Positions 6,430-13,103 are shown, counted from the stretch's first letter. The stretch is 14,167 bases of DNA from Rhodobiaceae bacterium (GCA_027352645.1 DAIEIL010000008.1:1-14167); one strand, 5' to 3'. The notes: generated from the letters alone by a model not told the origin. Numbers and translations: made by a program.

Positions 6430-6440
6430 ACGGTAACCGT
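6430..6440. promoter_or_regulatory. Small palindrome, possible operator
   Basis: ACGGT-A-ACCGT is a perfect inverted repeat with one central base. It lies in the 144-bp gap between the divergent hydrolase and GH5 genes and touches the possible -35 of the GH5 promoter. It does not resemble the TTCCG/CGGAA repeat of the IclR gene. No regulator can be assigned. Confidence 0.25.
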
Positions 6441-6467
6441 TGTGCTTGGCCGGGAGACCGCTATCCT
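6440..6467 (+). promoter_or_regulatory. Possible GH5 promoter
   Basis: TTGTGC (6440-6445) and TATCCT (6462-6467) are separated by 16 bases and would start transcription near 6474, leaving a leader of about 24 bases with the ribosome site. The match to consensus is weak, so this is tentative. Confidence 0.28.
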
Positions 6468-6497
6468 CATTCTCAATAACAGGATGGGGAGAAAAGA

Positions 6498-8444
6498 ATG
6501 GCGTTACCGCGGCTCCAGATCGAAGGCGAATGGTTCGAGGGCGAGGATGGCAGGACGCATATCCTGCGGGGCGTCAATCTCGGTGGCGATTGCAAGGTTC
6601 CCTACACGCCGAACGGGCACACGAATATTCCGACGGATTTCTCCGACCATCGCACCGTGTCCTTCATCGGCCGTCCCTTTCCACTCGACGAAGCGGCGGA
6701 ACATCTTGGCAGGCTGAAGGCGTGGGGCTTCAATTGCATCCGCCTGCTGACGACATGGGAAGCCGTCGAGCATGCGGGGCCCGGCAAATACGATGAGGCC
6801 TATCTCGATTATTTCGCCACGCTCTGCCGCATGGCCGACGAGCATGGGCTCTATGTCTTCATCGACTTCCATCAGGATGTATGGAGCCGCATGACGGGCG
6901 GCGACGGCGCGCCGGGATGGACCTTCGAGGCGGTGGGACTCGACTTCACGAAGTTCCATGCGGCGGGCGCAGCGCATGTGATGCAATACAAATACGATTT
7001 CGCGCGCGGCGGACGGCAGGAAGACCGCTATCCGACCATGACTTGGTCGCAGAATTACCGCTATCCGGCCAACGCGCTGATGTGGACCTTCTTCTTCGCC
7101 GGCAAGACGTTCTGTCCCGACTTCATGGTCGATGGCCGCAACGTGCAGGACTTCCTGCAGGATCATTATCTCGGCTCGATGGAGGCCGTGGCGCAGCGCT
7201 TGAAGGGCCTGCCGAATGTGCTCGGCTTCGACTCGCTCAACGAGCCGGGCTCCGGCTATGTCGAAAAGCACATGAGCTATCGCCACATCGGCCCGAGCGA
7301 GATCGACAAAAGCGGGCCGCAGCCGGGGCTCGCCTGGTCACCGATCGACGGGCTCGCCGTCGCTCGCGGCCTCTCGCGCGACATTCCCAATTTCCGCGTC
7401 GACAAGGCGGTGGGAAAGATTGTCCGGGTGGATGACGAGCGGATCAACGCGGGTCAGACTTCGATATGGCTGAAGGGCGCGGAGTGCCCCTTCGAGCGGG
7501 CGGGTGCCTATCGCCTCAAGAATGGCGGTGTCGAGGTGCTGGATGAGTTCTTCTTCATGAAGCGCGGCGGGCATGTCGTCTCCATGGAGCATGATTTCAT
7601 GTCGCCCTTCTTTCACCGCGTGGCGGAGCGCGTCCGCGCGGTCGATCCCGACTGGTTGCTCTTCGCCGAGGTCGATCCATGGCGGCTCGGTCATGGATTT
7701 CCAAAGGGAACGCCGCGTGGCACCGTCAATGCGAGCCATTGGTACGATGTGGGCACGCTGGTGACGAAGGAGTTCCGGATTCCCGAAACGCCCGAGAAGA
7801 TGCAGGCGCGGGAAGATTCCTATACGCGCAATCTCGCCTTCATCAAGAATCTGGGAAGCTCTCTCAATGAAGGTCTCGGCGCGCCGACGCTGATTGGCGA
7901 ATTCGGCATTCCCTTCGACCTCGACCACGCCGCGGCCTACAAGGCATGGGGGACAGGCGATCATGGATCGGGGCCGTGGCAGGAGCATATCGTCGCGCTC
8001 GACCTCATGTACAACGCCATGGATGCGCTGCTCATCTCCTCGACGCAATGGAACTACACCGCGTCGAACCGCAACGATCAGGCGGTGGGCGACGGCTGGA
8101 ACCAGGAAGACCTTTCCATCTATTCCGCCGATCAGCGCGGATCGTCCAACGATATCAATGGTGGCGGTCGCGCGCTCGAGGGATTTGTCAGGCCCTATGC
8201 GCGAACGACTGCGGGCCGTCCGCTGAAGATGAAGTTCAAGCGTGAAACCGGCGCATTCCGTTATGTCTATGAGGCGACGCGCGAGGGCGAGACGGAAATC
8301 TTCGTGCCGAGGCTTCAATATCCCAAGGGATTCACGGTCGAAGTCGAAGGTGGGACGGCGGTGCGGGACGACGCCAATCAGCGCCTGCTCGTGCGGGCGG
8401 ATATGCCAGGCAAGGTGGGCGTCAGCATCGCGCGGATCGGCTAG
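6498..8444 (+). CDS. GH5 glycosidase resembling fungal glucocerebrosidase/sterylglucosidase (GH5_12-like)
   Basis: This 648-residue protein has a GH5 (beta/alpha)8 barrel at about 15-520 and a C-terminal beta-sandwich-like region at about 570-648. The acid/base Glu is E249 (FDSLNEPGSG) and the nucleophile is E468 (LIGEFGIPFD). Other GH5 positions are visible: R82 in CIRLLTTWE, H125 in FIDFHQDVWSR, H414 and Y416 in ASHWYDV, and W518 in TQWNY. FHQDVWSRMTGGDGAPGW and the MWTFFFAGKTFCPDF block resemble the fungal EGCrP-type enzymes that cleave glucose from glucosylceramide or steryl glucosides. This suggests a beta-glucoside of a lipid or other bulky aglycone as substrate, but specificity is inferred. 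No signal peptide is present, so it is probably cytoplasmic. The ATG at 6498 has GGGGAG seven bases upstream. The stop overlaps that of the convergent IclR gene. Confidence 0.88.
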   Translation: MALPRLQIEGEWFEGEDGRTHILRGVNLGGDCKVPYTPNGHTNIPTDFSDHRTVSFIGRPFPLDEAAEHLGRLKAWGFNCIRLLTTWEAVEHAGPGKYDEAYLDYFATLCRMADEHGLYVFIDFHQDVWSRMTGGDGAPGWTFEAVGLDFTKFHAAGAAHVMQYKYDFARGGRQEDRYPTMTWSQNYRYPANALMWTFFFAGKTFCPDFMVDGRNVQDFLQDHYLGSMEAVAQRLKGLPNVLGFDSLNEPGSGYVEKHMSYRHIGPSEIDKSGPQPGLAWSPIDGLAVARGLSRDIPNFRVDKAVGKIVRVDDERINAGQTSIWLKGAECPFERAGAYRLKNGGVEVLDEFFFMKRGGHVVSMEHDFMSPFFHRVAERVRAVDPDWLLFAEVDPWRLGHGFPKGTPRGTVNASHWYDVGTLVTKEFRIPETPEKMQAREDSYTRNLAFIKNLGSSLNEGLGAPTLIGEFGIPFDLDHAAAYKAWGTGDHGSGPWQEHIVALDLMYNAMDALLISSTQWNYTASNRNDQAVGDGWNQEDLSIYSADQRGSSNDINGGGRALEGFVRPYARTTAGRPLKMKFKRETGAFRYVYEATREGETEIFVPRLQYPKGFTVEVEGGTAVRDDANQRLLVRADMPGKVGVSIARIG

Positions 8445-9202
8445 CCGGTAAGCGCAGCCGAGATCGCGTCGGCTGCGGCGCGCATGGGAGCGAGGTAGCG
8501 GCGGGCCGCTTCGACCTCCGTCATGGCTGAGCCGAAATAGCGCATGGTGAGCGCCGCGACGACCTGCTCTCCCTGCATGATCGGGATGGCGAGGCCGGTG
8601 GCCGGGTCTCCCGGTACCGGCGCGGTCGAGGCGTAGCCGCGTTTCCGGATGCTTGCGATGAGGCGTGTCACGGCCTTTTCGTCCTTCGCCATTGCGTTTG
8701 TCGGTGCATTCGACATGCGCAGAACCGAAAGGATCGTCTGGCGCTCCGTCTCCGGACAAAAGGCGATATAGGCGCGGCCAAGCGCCGAAAAGAGCATCGG
8801 CAGGCGCGCATCGAGATAGTTCGGCCCGGTGCCGAGAGGACTTTTATGAAGGGTGCCCGTGCGCACGATCATGGCGTCGCCATCGAAGGTCGCGAGCGCG
8901 ACGGGCCATTTATGTTCGGCTGTGAGGGCGTGCATGATGGGCCGCGCGACTTCGACGACGCGGTCGGAATGGCGAAAGCCGTCCGACAGGCGCAACACGC
9001 GATCGGTGAGGCTATAGCCCGCGCGGCGCGAGACGCGGCGCACATATTTGCCGGCAATCAGGGTGTCCAGCAGGCGAACAAGCGTCGGTTTCGGCAGCGC
9101 CGTCCGCTCGTGCAGCCGCTCAAGCGTGGTCACCGTCTCCTCGTTGAGCGTTTCGAGAATGCGCAGCGCCCGGAGGATGGGCTGTATGGGCTCCTTGTCC
9201 AT
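8441..9202 (-). CDS. IclR-family transcriptional regulator
   Basis: This 253-residue protein is the standard IclR length. Residues about 7-70 form the winged helix: QPILRALRILETLNEE, then ERTALPKPTLVRLLDTL as the recognition region, then the KYVRRVSRRAGYSL wing. The rest, about 75-250, is the effector-binding domain (ARLPMLFSALGRAYIAFCPE; GLAIPIMQGEQVVAALTMRYF). It resembles the MhpR-like branch, which responds to aromatic acids, but the ligand is not determined. The ATG at 9202 has no Shine-Dalgarno, and the best promoter would start transcription at that ATG, so the mRNA may be leaderless. An inverted repeat in the promoter spacer suggests autorepression. It is divergent from the DUF1214/DUF1254 pair and convergent with the GH5 gene, sharing CTAG as both stop codons. 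Confidence 0.93.
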   Translation of the reverse strand: MDKEPIQPILRALRILETLNEETVTTLERLHERTALPKPTLVRLLDTLIAGKYVRRVSRRAGYSLTDRVLRLSDGFRHSDRVVEVARPIMHALTAEHKWPVALATFDGDAMIVRTGTLHKSPLGTGPNYLDARLPMLFSALGRAYIAFCPETERQTILSVLRMSNAPTNAMAKDEKAVTRLIASIRKRGYASTAPVPGDPATGLAIPIMQGEQVVAALTMRYFGSAMTEVEAARRYLAPMRAAADAISAALTG

Positions 9203-9208
9203 GGCGCA

Positions 9209-9236
9209 ATCATAATTCCGTATGGCGGAATTGCAA
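9209..9236 (-). promoter_or_regulatory. Promoter of the IclR-family gene, probably leaderless
   Basis: On the minus strand TTGCAA (9236-9231), a 16-base spacer and TATGAT (9214-9209) form a reasonable sigma-70-type promoter. Counting seven bases past the -10 puts the transcription start at 9202, the A of the ATG. Confidence 0.5.
9214..9232. promoter_or_regulatory. Candidate IclR-family operator
   Basis: AATTCCG-TATGG-CGGAATT is a perfect 7-bp inverted repeat with a five-base centre. TTCCG/CGGAA half-sites are typical of IclR-family operators. It fills the -35/-10 spacer of the regulator's own promoter and lies about 85 bases upstream of the DUF1214 start. Autorepression is the likely role; control of the divergent pair is possible. 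Confidence 0.62.
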
Positions 9237-9277
9237 AACTTTGACCGCGCCGCGGCAGGCTCCGCACGTCTAGTAAT

Positions 9278-9296
9278 GTCCGGTTCCGACCGGGAC
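9278..9296 (+). other. Hairpin in the DUF1214 leader region
   Basis: GTCCGGT (9278-9284) pairs with ACCGGGAC (9289-9296) around a TCCG tetraloop, with one bulged G. It ends eight bases before the GGAGGA ribosome site (9305-9310). It could influence translation or mRNA stability. It may also be chance in GC-rich DNA. Confidence 0.3.
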
Positions 9297-9316
9297 GCCG
9301 ACGTGGAGGACGCGGG

Positions 9317-9892
9317 ATGAAAAAGATCGCCTATTGGGGCGGCATGATCGTGCTGGGCATTGCGCTCGGCCTCGGATCAGCACGCATGATGCTGGGGTTT
9401 GGCCAGCTCGACGGCGGCTACAGCGTCGGGCCTTGGAAAACAGGCACCGATTTCGGAAGCGCCAATGCCGGCATGTACACAAGGGCGCGTGTCGCGCTTT
9501 ATGGGCTTCTCGCGCTCGATCGCAAGGAGACGATGTATTACACCGCCACCACTGACGATGCGGGCGCACCGCTCTCCGGCGATTGTACTTATGTGGTGGA
9601 GGGCAAGGATTTCGCTGCGCGCTGGTGGAGCGTCACGGCCTACGGACACGACAGCTATCTCATTCCAAACGACGCCAATATCTATTCCTTCGCCAAGACG
9701 ACGGTGAAGCGCGAGGCGGATGGCCACTACATCGTGCGCGTCTCCGCGGAGCGTCAGGACGGAAACTGGTTGCCACTGCAGCGGGGGCAGATCTTTGACA
9801 TGACCGCGCGTTTCTACAATCCGGATCCTTCTGTTTCCGCCGCGCCTGCTTCGGCGAAACTCCCAAGCATCAGGAAGGAGAGCTGCAAATGA
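9317..9892 (+). CDS. Membrane-anchored DUF1214 protein
   Basis: This 191-residue protein starts with one hydrophobic segment (about residues 5-25, AYWGGMIVLGIALGLGSAR), which acts as a membrane anchor or uncleaved signal. The rest is a DUF1214 domain: VGPWKTGTDFGSANAG, TRARVALYGLLALDRKETMYYT, ARWWSVTAYGHDSYLIPND, and the terminal NWLPLQRGQIFDMTARFYNPD. The bulk should face the periplasm. GGAGGA six bases before the ATG supports this start. Its last four bases (ATGA) are also the start of the DUF1254 gene, so the two are translationally coupled. In larger known proteins DUF1254 precedes DUF1214 in one chain. Here they are separate genes in the reverse order. The biochemical function of the domain is not known to me. 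Confidence 0.88.
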   Translation: MKKIAYWGGMIVLGIALGLGSARMMLGFGQLDGGYSVGPWKTGTDFGSANAGMYTRARVALYGLLALDRKETMYYTATTDDAGAPLSGDCTYVVEGKDFAARWWSVTAYGHDSYLIPNDANIYSFAKTTVKREADGHYIVRVSAERQDGNWLPLQRGQIFDMTARFYNPDPSVSAAPASAKLPSIRKESCK

Positions 9893-10422
9893 AGCGCGTC
9901 CTGACATTCATCGTCGGCGCCGCAATCGTGGCGGGCGCCGTTCATGTGGCGGCCGTTTGGGCGCTTCCCCGTGTCGTCATGACGAAGGTGATGGCTGCAG
10001 TTGCGGGCGATGCCAAGGTGAACAAGTTCATTGAGCAGCCGCTTGCGACGGCGTCGGCACGGCGCGTCGTGCGACCGAGCCCGGATCTCGCCTATTCGAT
10101 CTGCATTCTCGATCTCTCGAAGGGAGCGGTGCGCGTGCAGGTGCCGCTGACCGAGCCCTATACCTCCGTCGCGCTCTATTCCTCGACGACGGACAATTAT
10201 TTTGTGCGCAACGATCGCGAGGCAAAGGGCAAGAAGCTCGATGTCGTCATTGTGTCGAAGGGTGGCGATGCGCCCGCGAACGTTCCCGAAGGCGCGGATG
10301 TTGTGACAGCGCCGACCGCCAAGGGCCTCGTGCTGGTGCGGCGCGTGGTCGAGAATCCGGAGGCTTTTCCGGCGCTCGACGAAGTACGCAAGAAGGCGAC
10401 ATGCGCTCCCCTTCAGGGATGA
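9889..10422 (+). CDS. Membrane-anchored DUF1254 protein
   Basis: This 177-residue protein begins with a hydrophobic anchor (about residues 4-26, VLTFIVGAAIVAGAVHVAAVWAL) and continues with a compact DUF1254 domain. Visible family blocks are RRVVRPSPDLAYSICILDLSKGAV, VQVPLTEPYTSVALYSSTTDNYFV, and a late LVLVRRVVENPEAFPALDEV. This is shorter than the DUF1254 portion of fused proteins and looks like a minimal form. Two Cys (in YSICIL and ATCAPL) could form a disulfide in the periplasm. Its ATG overlaps the DUF1214 stop. A strong hairpin at 10431-10464 follows, between this gene and convergent ptrB. A joint envelope role with the DUF1214 protein is likely, and IclR-type control is possible from the shared upstream region. 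Confidence 0.86.
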   Translation: MKRVLTFIVGAAIVAGAVHVAAVWALPRVVMTKVMAAVAGDAKVNKFIEQPLATASARRVVRPSPDLAYSICILDLSKGAVRVQVPLTEPYTSVALYSSTTDNYFVRNDREAKGKKLDVVIVSKGGDAPANVPEGADVVTAPTAKGLVLVRRVVENPEAFPALDEVRKKATCAPLQG

Positions 10423-10430
10423 GCGCCGGA

Positions 10431-10464
10431 CGGGGCCGCGGTCCGAGGAGGGAGTGCGGCCCCG
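10431..10464. terminator. Bidirectional terminator-like hairpin between DUF1254 and ptrB
   Basis: CGGGGCCGC (10431-10439) and GCGGCCCCG (10456-10464) are perfect 9-bp arms with a 16-base loop. It sits 8 bases after the DUF1254 stop and 6 bases from the end of convergent ptrB. Neither side has a U-tract, so it may work with Rho or as an mRNA end protector. Confidence 0.55.
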
Positions 10465-10470
10465 CTTCGA

Positions 10471-12564
10471 TCAGATGGTGTCGCTGACGGCGAGTGCGAA
10501 GGAGTAGACGAGGGCCACTTCCTTCAGTCGTTCGAACCGTCCGGGTGCGCCGCCATGGCCTGCTTCCATGTTGATGCGCAGCAGGGTGAGGTTCCTGTCT
10601 GTGCGAAGCGCGCGGAGCCTCGCCGCCCATTTGGCGGGCTCCCAATAGGTGACTCGCGGATCGGTAAGACCGCCCAGTGCGAAGATGTGCGGATAGGCCT
10701 GCGCGCGCACATTGTCGTAAGGCGAATAGGAGGCCATGTATCTGTAGGCTTCCTCGTCCTCGATGGGGTTGCCCCATTCGTGCCATTCGGGCGGCGTCAG
10801 CGGCAGCGATGCGTCGAGCATGGTTGCCATTACATCGACGAAGGGCACCTCCGCGATGATGCCGTTGAAGAGATCGGGCGCCATGTTGGCAACCGCGCCC
10901 ATGAGCATACCGCCGGCGCTGCCGCCATGTCCGACAATGCGTCCGCGCGAGGTGAAACCTTCCTTCGCCAGATGTTCGCCCGCCGCGATATAATCGGTAA
11001 AGGTGTTGCGCTTCTTCAGCAGCTTGCCGTCGGAATACCAGCGATAGCCTTTTTCCTTGCCGCCGCGAATATGCGCGATGGCATAGACGAAGCCGCGATC
11101 GACAAGCGACAGCGCGGTCACCGAGAACGATGCCGGGATGCTGATGCCGTAGGAGCCATAGCCATAGAGAAGGCAGGGCGCGCGGCCGTCGAGCTGCGTC
11201 GTCTTGCGGTAGAGCAGCGAGACGGGAACGAGTTCTCCGTCCGGTGCCGTGGCGAAGATCCGGCGCGTCACATAGTCAGCGGGATTATGGCCTGAAGGAA
11301 CTTCCTGGCGCTTTCGCAGTGTGCGTTCACGGCTCTCCATGTCGTAGTCATAGACTTCGGCGGGCGTCGTCATGGAGTTGTAGGAAAAGCGCGTGCGTGT
11401 GGTGTCGTATTCGTAACCGGACGAGAGGTTGAGGTCGTAGGCCTCCTCGTCGAAACTGATTTCGTGTTCAGCGCCGTCGCCGAGGCGGCGGATGACGATG
11501 CGGCTCAGACCGTCGCGGCGTTCGAGCCGCGCGTGGTGATCGCGATAGGCGACATGCGAAAGGACGAGTGTGCCGGGACGATGGGGCACGAAGTCGCGCC
11601 AGTTTGCGCGTTCAGGCGCGGCAGCGGGTGCTTCCATGAGCTTGAAATCTTCCGCAGCGTCGAGATTGGTGAGGATGAGAAATCGCTCGCGGTCGGCATC
11701 GTGCTCGAGGTCATATTCGACGCCGTGCTCGCGTGCGGCGACGAGGCGCGGCGGTGTTTCTGGCGCGTCTGCCGGAATGAGGCGGATTTCGCTTGTCTGA
11801 TGATCATGCGTGTCGATGAGCAGGAAGCGCCCGCTCTGCGTCTTGCCGACGCCAACATAAAAGCCGTGATCTTCTTCCTCATAGATGAGCGCGTCGTCCG
11901 TCGCGGGCGTGCCGACGACGTGGCGGTAGACCTTGAGCGGGCGGTGCTCCTCGTCGACATGCACATAGAGGAAGCTCTTGCCGCTTGCGTCCCAGGCGAT
12001 GTCGCCGGATGTGTCGGGCACTTCGTCGACGAGGTCTTTTCCGCTCGCGGCATCGCGAATGCGGATCGTGAAATATTCAGAGCCCTTGCGATCTGCCGAC
12101 CAGGCGACGAGATCATGCGTCGGGGCGTGGTCGACCTCGCCGATGCGGAAATAGGCTTCGCCTTCGGCTTCCTTGTTGCAGTCGAGAAGGACTTGCTCCG
12201 CGTCGTCCGGGTTGCGGCGGCAGAAGATCGGATGCTGCGAGCCTTGCGCGTAACGGAGGTAATAGGCGAAGGGCCCATCGGCCGAGGGGACGGATGCGTC
12301 CTCCTCCTTGATGCGGCCCTTCATCTCGGCGAAGAGCGTTTCGCGCAGGCTCTCCAGCGGCGCGAGGGCCGCGTCGGTGTAGTCGTTCTCGGCTTCGAGA
12401 TAGGCGTGGATTTCCGGCGCAAGAACGGCGGGGTCGCGCATCACGTCGCGCCAGCGTTCATCGCGCAGCCAGGCATAGTCGTCCGTGCGGGTGATCCCGT
12501 GGTGGGTGTCAGATAGCGGGTGTTTGGCAGCGACGGGGGCAGAGGCAGGGGGCGTGAGGTTCAT
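10471..12564 (-). CDS. ptrB: Oligopeptidase B
   Basis: This is a 697-residue prolyl-oligopeptidase-family (S9A) serine peptidase, close to the usual length of about 690. It cleaves short peptides after Arg or Lys in the cytoplasm. An N-terminal beta-propeller (about 80-420) contains family blocks such as DDYAWLRDERW, RYAQGSQHPIFCRR and YEEEDHGFYVGVGKT. The C-terminal alpha/beta-hydrolase domain carries the triad S549 (GHGGSAGGM), D635 (LGGLTDPRVTYWEP) and H670 (NMEAGHGGAPGR). LLYGYGSYG and HIRGG are further signatures. No signal peptide is present. The ribosome site is weak; a short upstream frame at 12561-12584 ends on the start codon. It lies 56 bases downstream of msrB on the same strand and may be cotranscribed. 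The product call is firm. Confidence 0.95.
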   Translation of the reverse strand: MNLTPPASAPVAAKHPLSDTHHGITRTDDYAWLRDERWRDVMRDPAVLAPEIHAYLEAENDYTDAALAPLESLRETLFAEMKGRIKEEDASVPSADGPFAYYLRYAQGSQHPIFCRRNPDDAEQVLLDCNKEAEGEAYFRIGEVDHAPTHDLVAWSADRKGSEYFTIRIRDAASGKDLVDEVPDTSGDIAWDASGKSFLYVHVDEEHRPLKVYRHVVGTPATDDALIYEEEDHGFYVGVGKTQSGRFLLIDTHDHQTSEIRLIPADAPETPPRLVAAREHGVEYDLEHDADRERFLILTNLDAAEDFKLMEAPAAAPERANWRDFVPHRPGTLVLSHVAYRDHHARLERRDGLSRIVIRRLGDGAEHEISFDEEAYDLNLSSGYEYDTTRTRFSYNSMTTPAEVYDYDMESRERTLRKRQEVPSGHNPADYVTRRIFATAPDGELVPVSLLYRKTTQLDGRAPCLLYGYGSYGISIPASFSVTALSLVDRGFVYAIAHIRGGKEKGYRWYSDGKLLKKRNTFTDYIAAGEHLAKEGFTSRGRIVGHGGSAGGMLMGAVANMAPDLFNGIIAEVPFVDVMATMLDASLPLTPPEWHEWGNPIEDEEAYRYMASYSPYDNVRAQAYPHIFALGGLTDPRVTYWEPAKWAARLRALRTDRNLTLLRINMEAGHGGAPGRFERLKEVALVYSFALAVSDTI

Positions 12565-12584
12565 GCTGCGATACTCTTTGTCAT
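12561..12584 (-). other. Possible seven-codon leader frame overlapping the ptrB start
   Basis: On the minus strand, ATG at 12584 opens a seven-codon frame (MTKSIAA) whose TGA shares ATGA with the ptrB start codon. Because ptrB itself has only a weak ribosome site, reinitiation from this frame is conceivable. The upstream AAGG is also weak, so chance is a real alternative. Confidence 0.2.
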
Positions 12585-12605
12585 CCCGGCCTTGTATCGG
12601 GGCGA
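12579..12605. repeat. Possible degenerate intergenic repeat remnant
   Basis: TGTCATCCCGGCCTTGTAT followed by CGGGGCGAC resembles the GTCATCCCGGCCTTG half of dispersed alphaproteobacterial palindromes, with an eroded second arm. It occupies about half of the 56-base msrB-ptrB gap. The resemblance is from memory only. Confidence 0.25.
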
Positions 12606-12620
12606 CATCAATAATTCGGA

Positions 12621-13046
12621 TCAGGGCGCTTCCTGATCGTCGTCGGGTTCGAAGTCGAGCGCGGTGCCGTTCATGCAGAAGCGCAAGCCGGTTGGCCGGG
12701 GACCGTCGGGGAAGACGTGGCCGAGATGGGCTTCGCAGGTGGCGCAGCGCGCCTCGATGCGGCGCATTCCGTGGGAAACGTCTTCCTGCTCATCAACCGC
12801 GTCCTGCGCGATAGGGGCGAAGAAGCTCGGCCAGCCGGAGCCGCTTTCATATTTCGTTTCGGAGCGAAAAAGGGGCGCGCCGCAGGCGACGCAATGGAAG
12901 GTGCCCTTGCGGTGCTCGTCGAGCCAGGGGCCGGTGAAGGCGCGCTCTGTGCCGGACTGCCGCGTCACCTGATATTGCTCGGGCGTCAGTTCTTCGCGCC
13001 ATTCCGTTTCGCTTTTGACCACCTTGGGGCGGGACTTGTCGGACAT
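12621..13046 (-). CDS. msrB: Peptide-methionine (R)-S-oxide reductase
   Basis: This 141-residue protein is a complete MsrB, which reduces the R-epimer of methionine sulfoxide in oxidised proteins, normally using thioredoxin. Zinc is held by two CxxC pairs (C52/C55 in FHCVACGAPLF; C101/C104 in ARCATCEAHLGHVF). The catalytic Cys is C124 in LRFCMNGTALDF. KYESGSGWPSF has Ser where some family members carry a Cys, so C124 is the only Cys outside the zinc site. No signal peptide is visible, so it is cytoplasmic. GGAGG five bases before the ATG supports the start. A strong hairpin separates it from the upstream MaoC gene. ptrB follows 56 bases downstream. Confidence 0.96.
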   Translation of the reverse strand: MSDKSRPKVVKSETEWREELTPEQYQVTRQSGTERAFTGPWLDEHRKGTFHCVACGAPLFRSETKYESGSGWPSFFAPIAQDAVDEQEDVSHGMRRIEARCATCEAHLGHVFPDGPRPTGLRFCMNGTALDFEPDDDQEAP

Positions 13047-13070
13047 GGGAACCTCCGCTGCGGGAAGAAT

Positions 13071-13097
13071 GCCCGCGCCGCACGAAGCGGCGCGGGC
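13071..13097 (-). terminator. Terminator-like hairpin after the MaoC gene
   Basis: GCCCGCGCCGC (13071-13081) and GCGGCGCGGGC (13087-13097) are perfect 11-bp arms around a five-base loop. It begins six bases after the MaoC stop, and on the minus strand ATTCTT follows. It is the best intrinsic-terminator candidate in the window and suggests that msrB is transcribed separately or by read-through. Confidence 0.75.
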
Positions 13098-13103
13098 GGT
13101 ATC

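Noticed and set aside
6354..6476. N-terminal extension of serine hydrolase 2 back to TTG 6476 or ATG 6470
   Set aside because: It would cover most of the divergent promoter region and adds residues with no family resemblance.
7338..8759. 473-codon minus-strand open frame spanning the GH5 3' half and the IclR 3' end
   Set aside because: It runs through two genes with clear domains in another frame and shows low-complexity, His/Arg-rich composition without a recognisable motif.
11464..12516. 350-codon plus-strand open frame inside ptrB
   Set aside because: It is antisense to a complete oligopeptidase B. The translation is rich in Ala, Val, Asp and Glu, as expected for the complement of this codon usage, with no ribosome site or domain.
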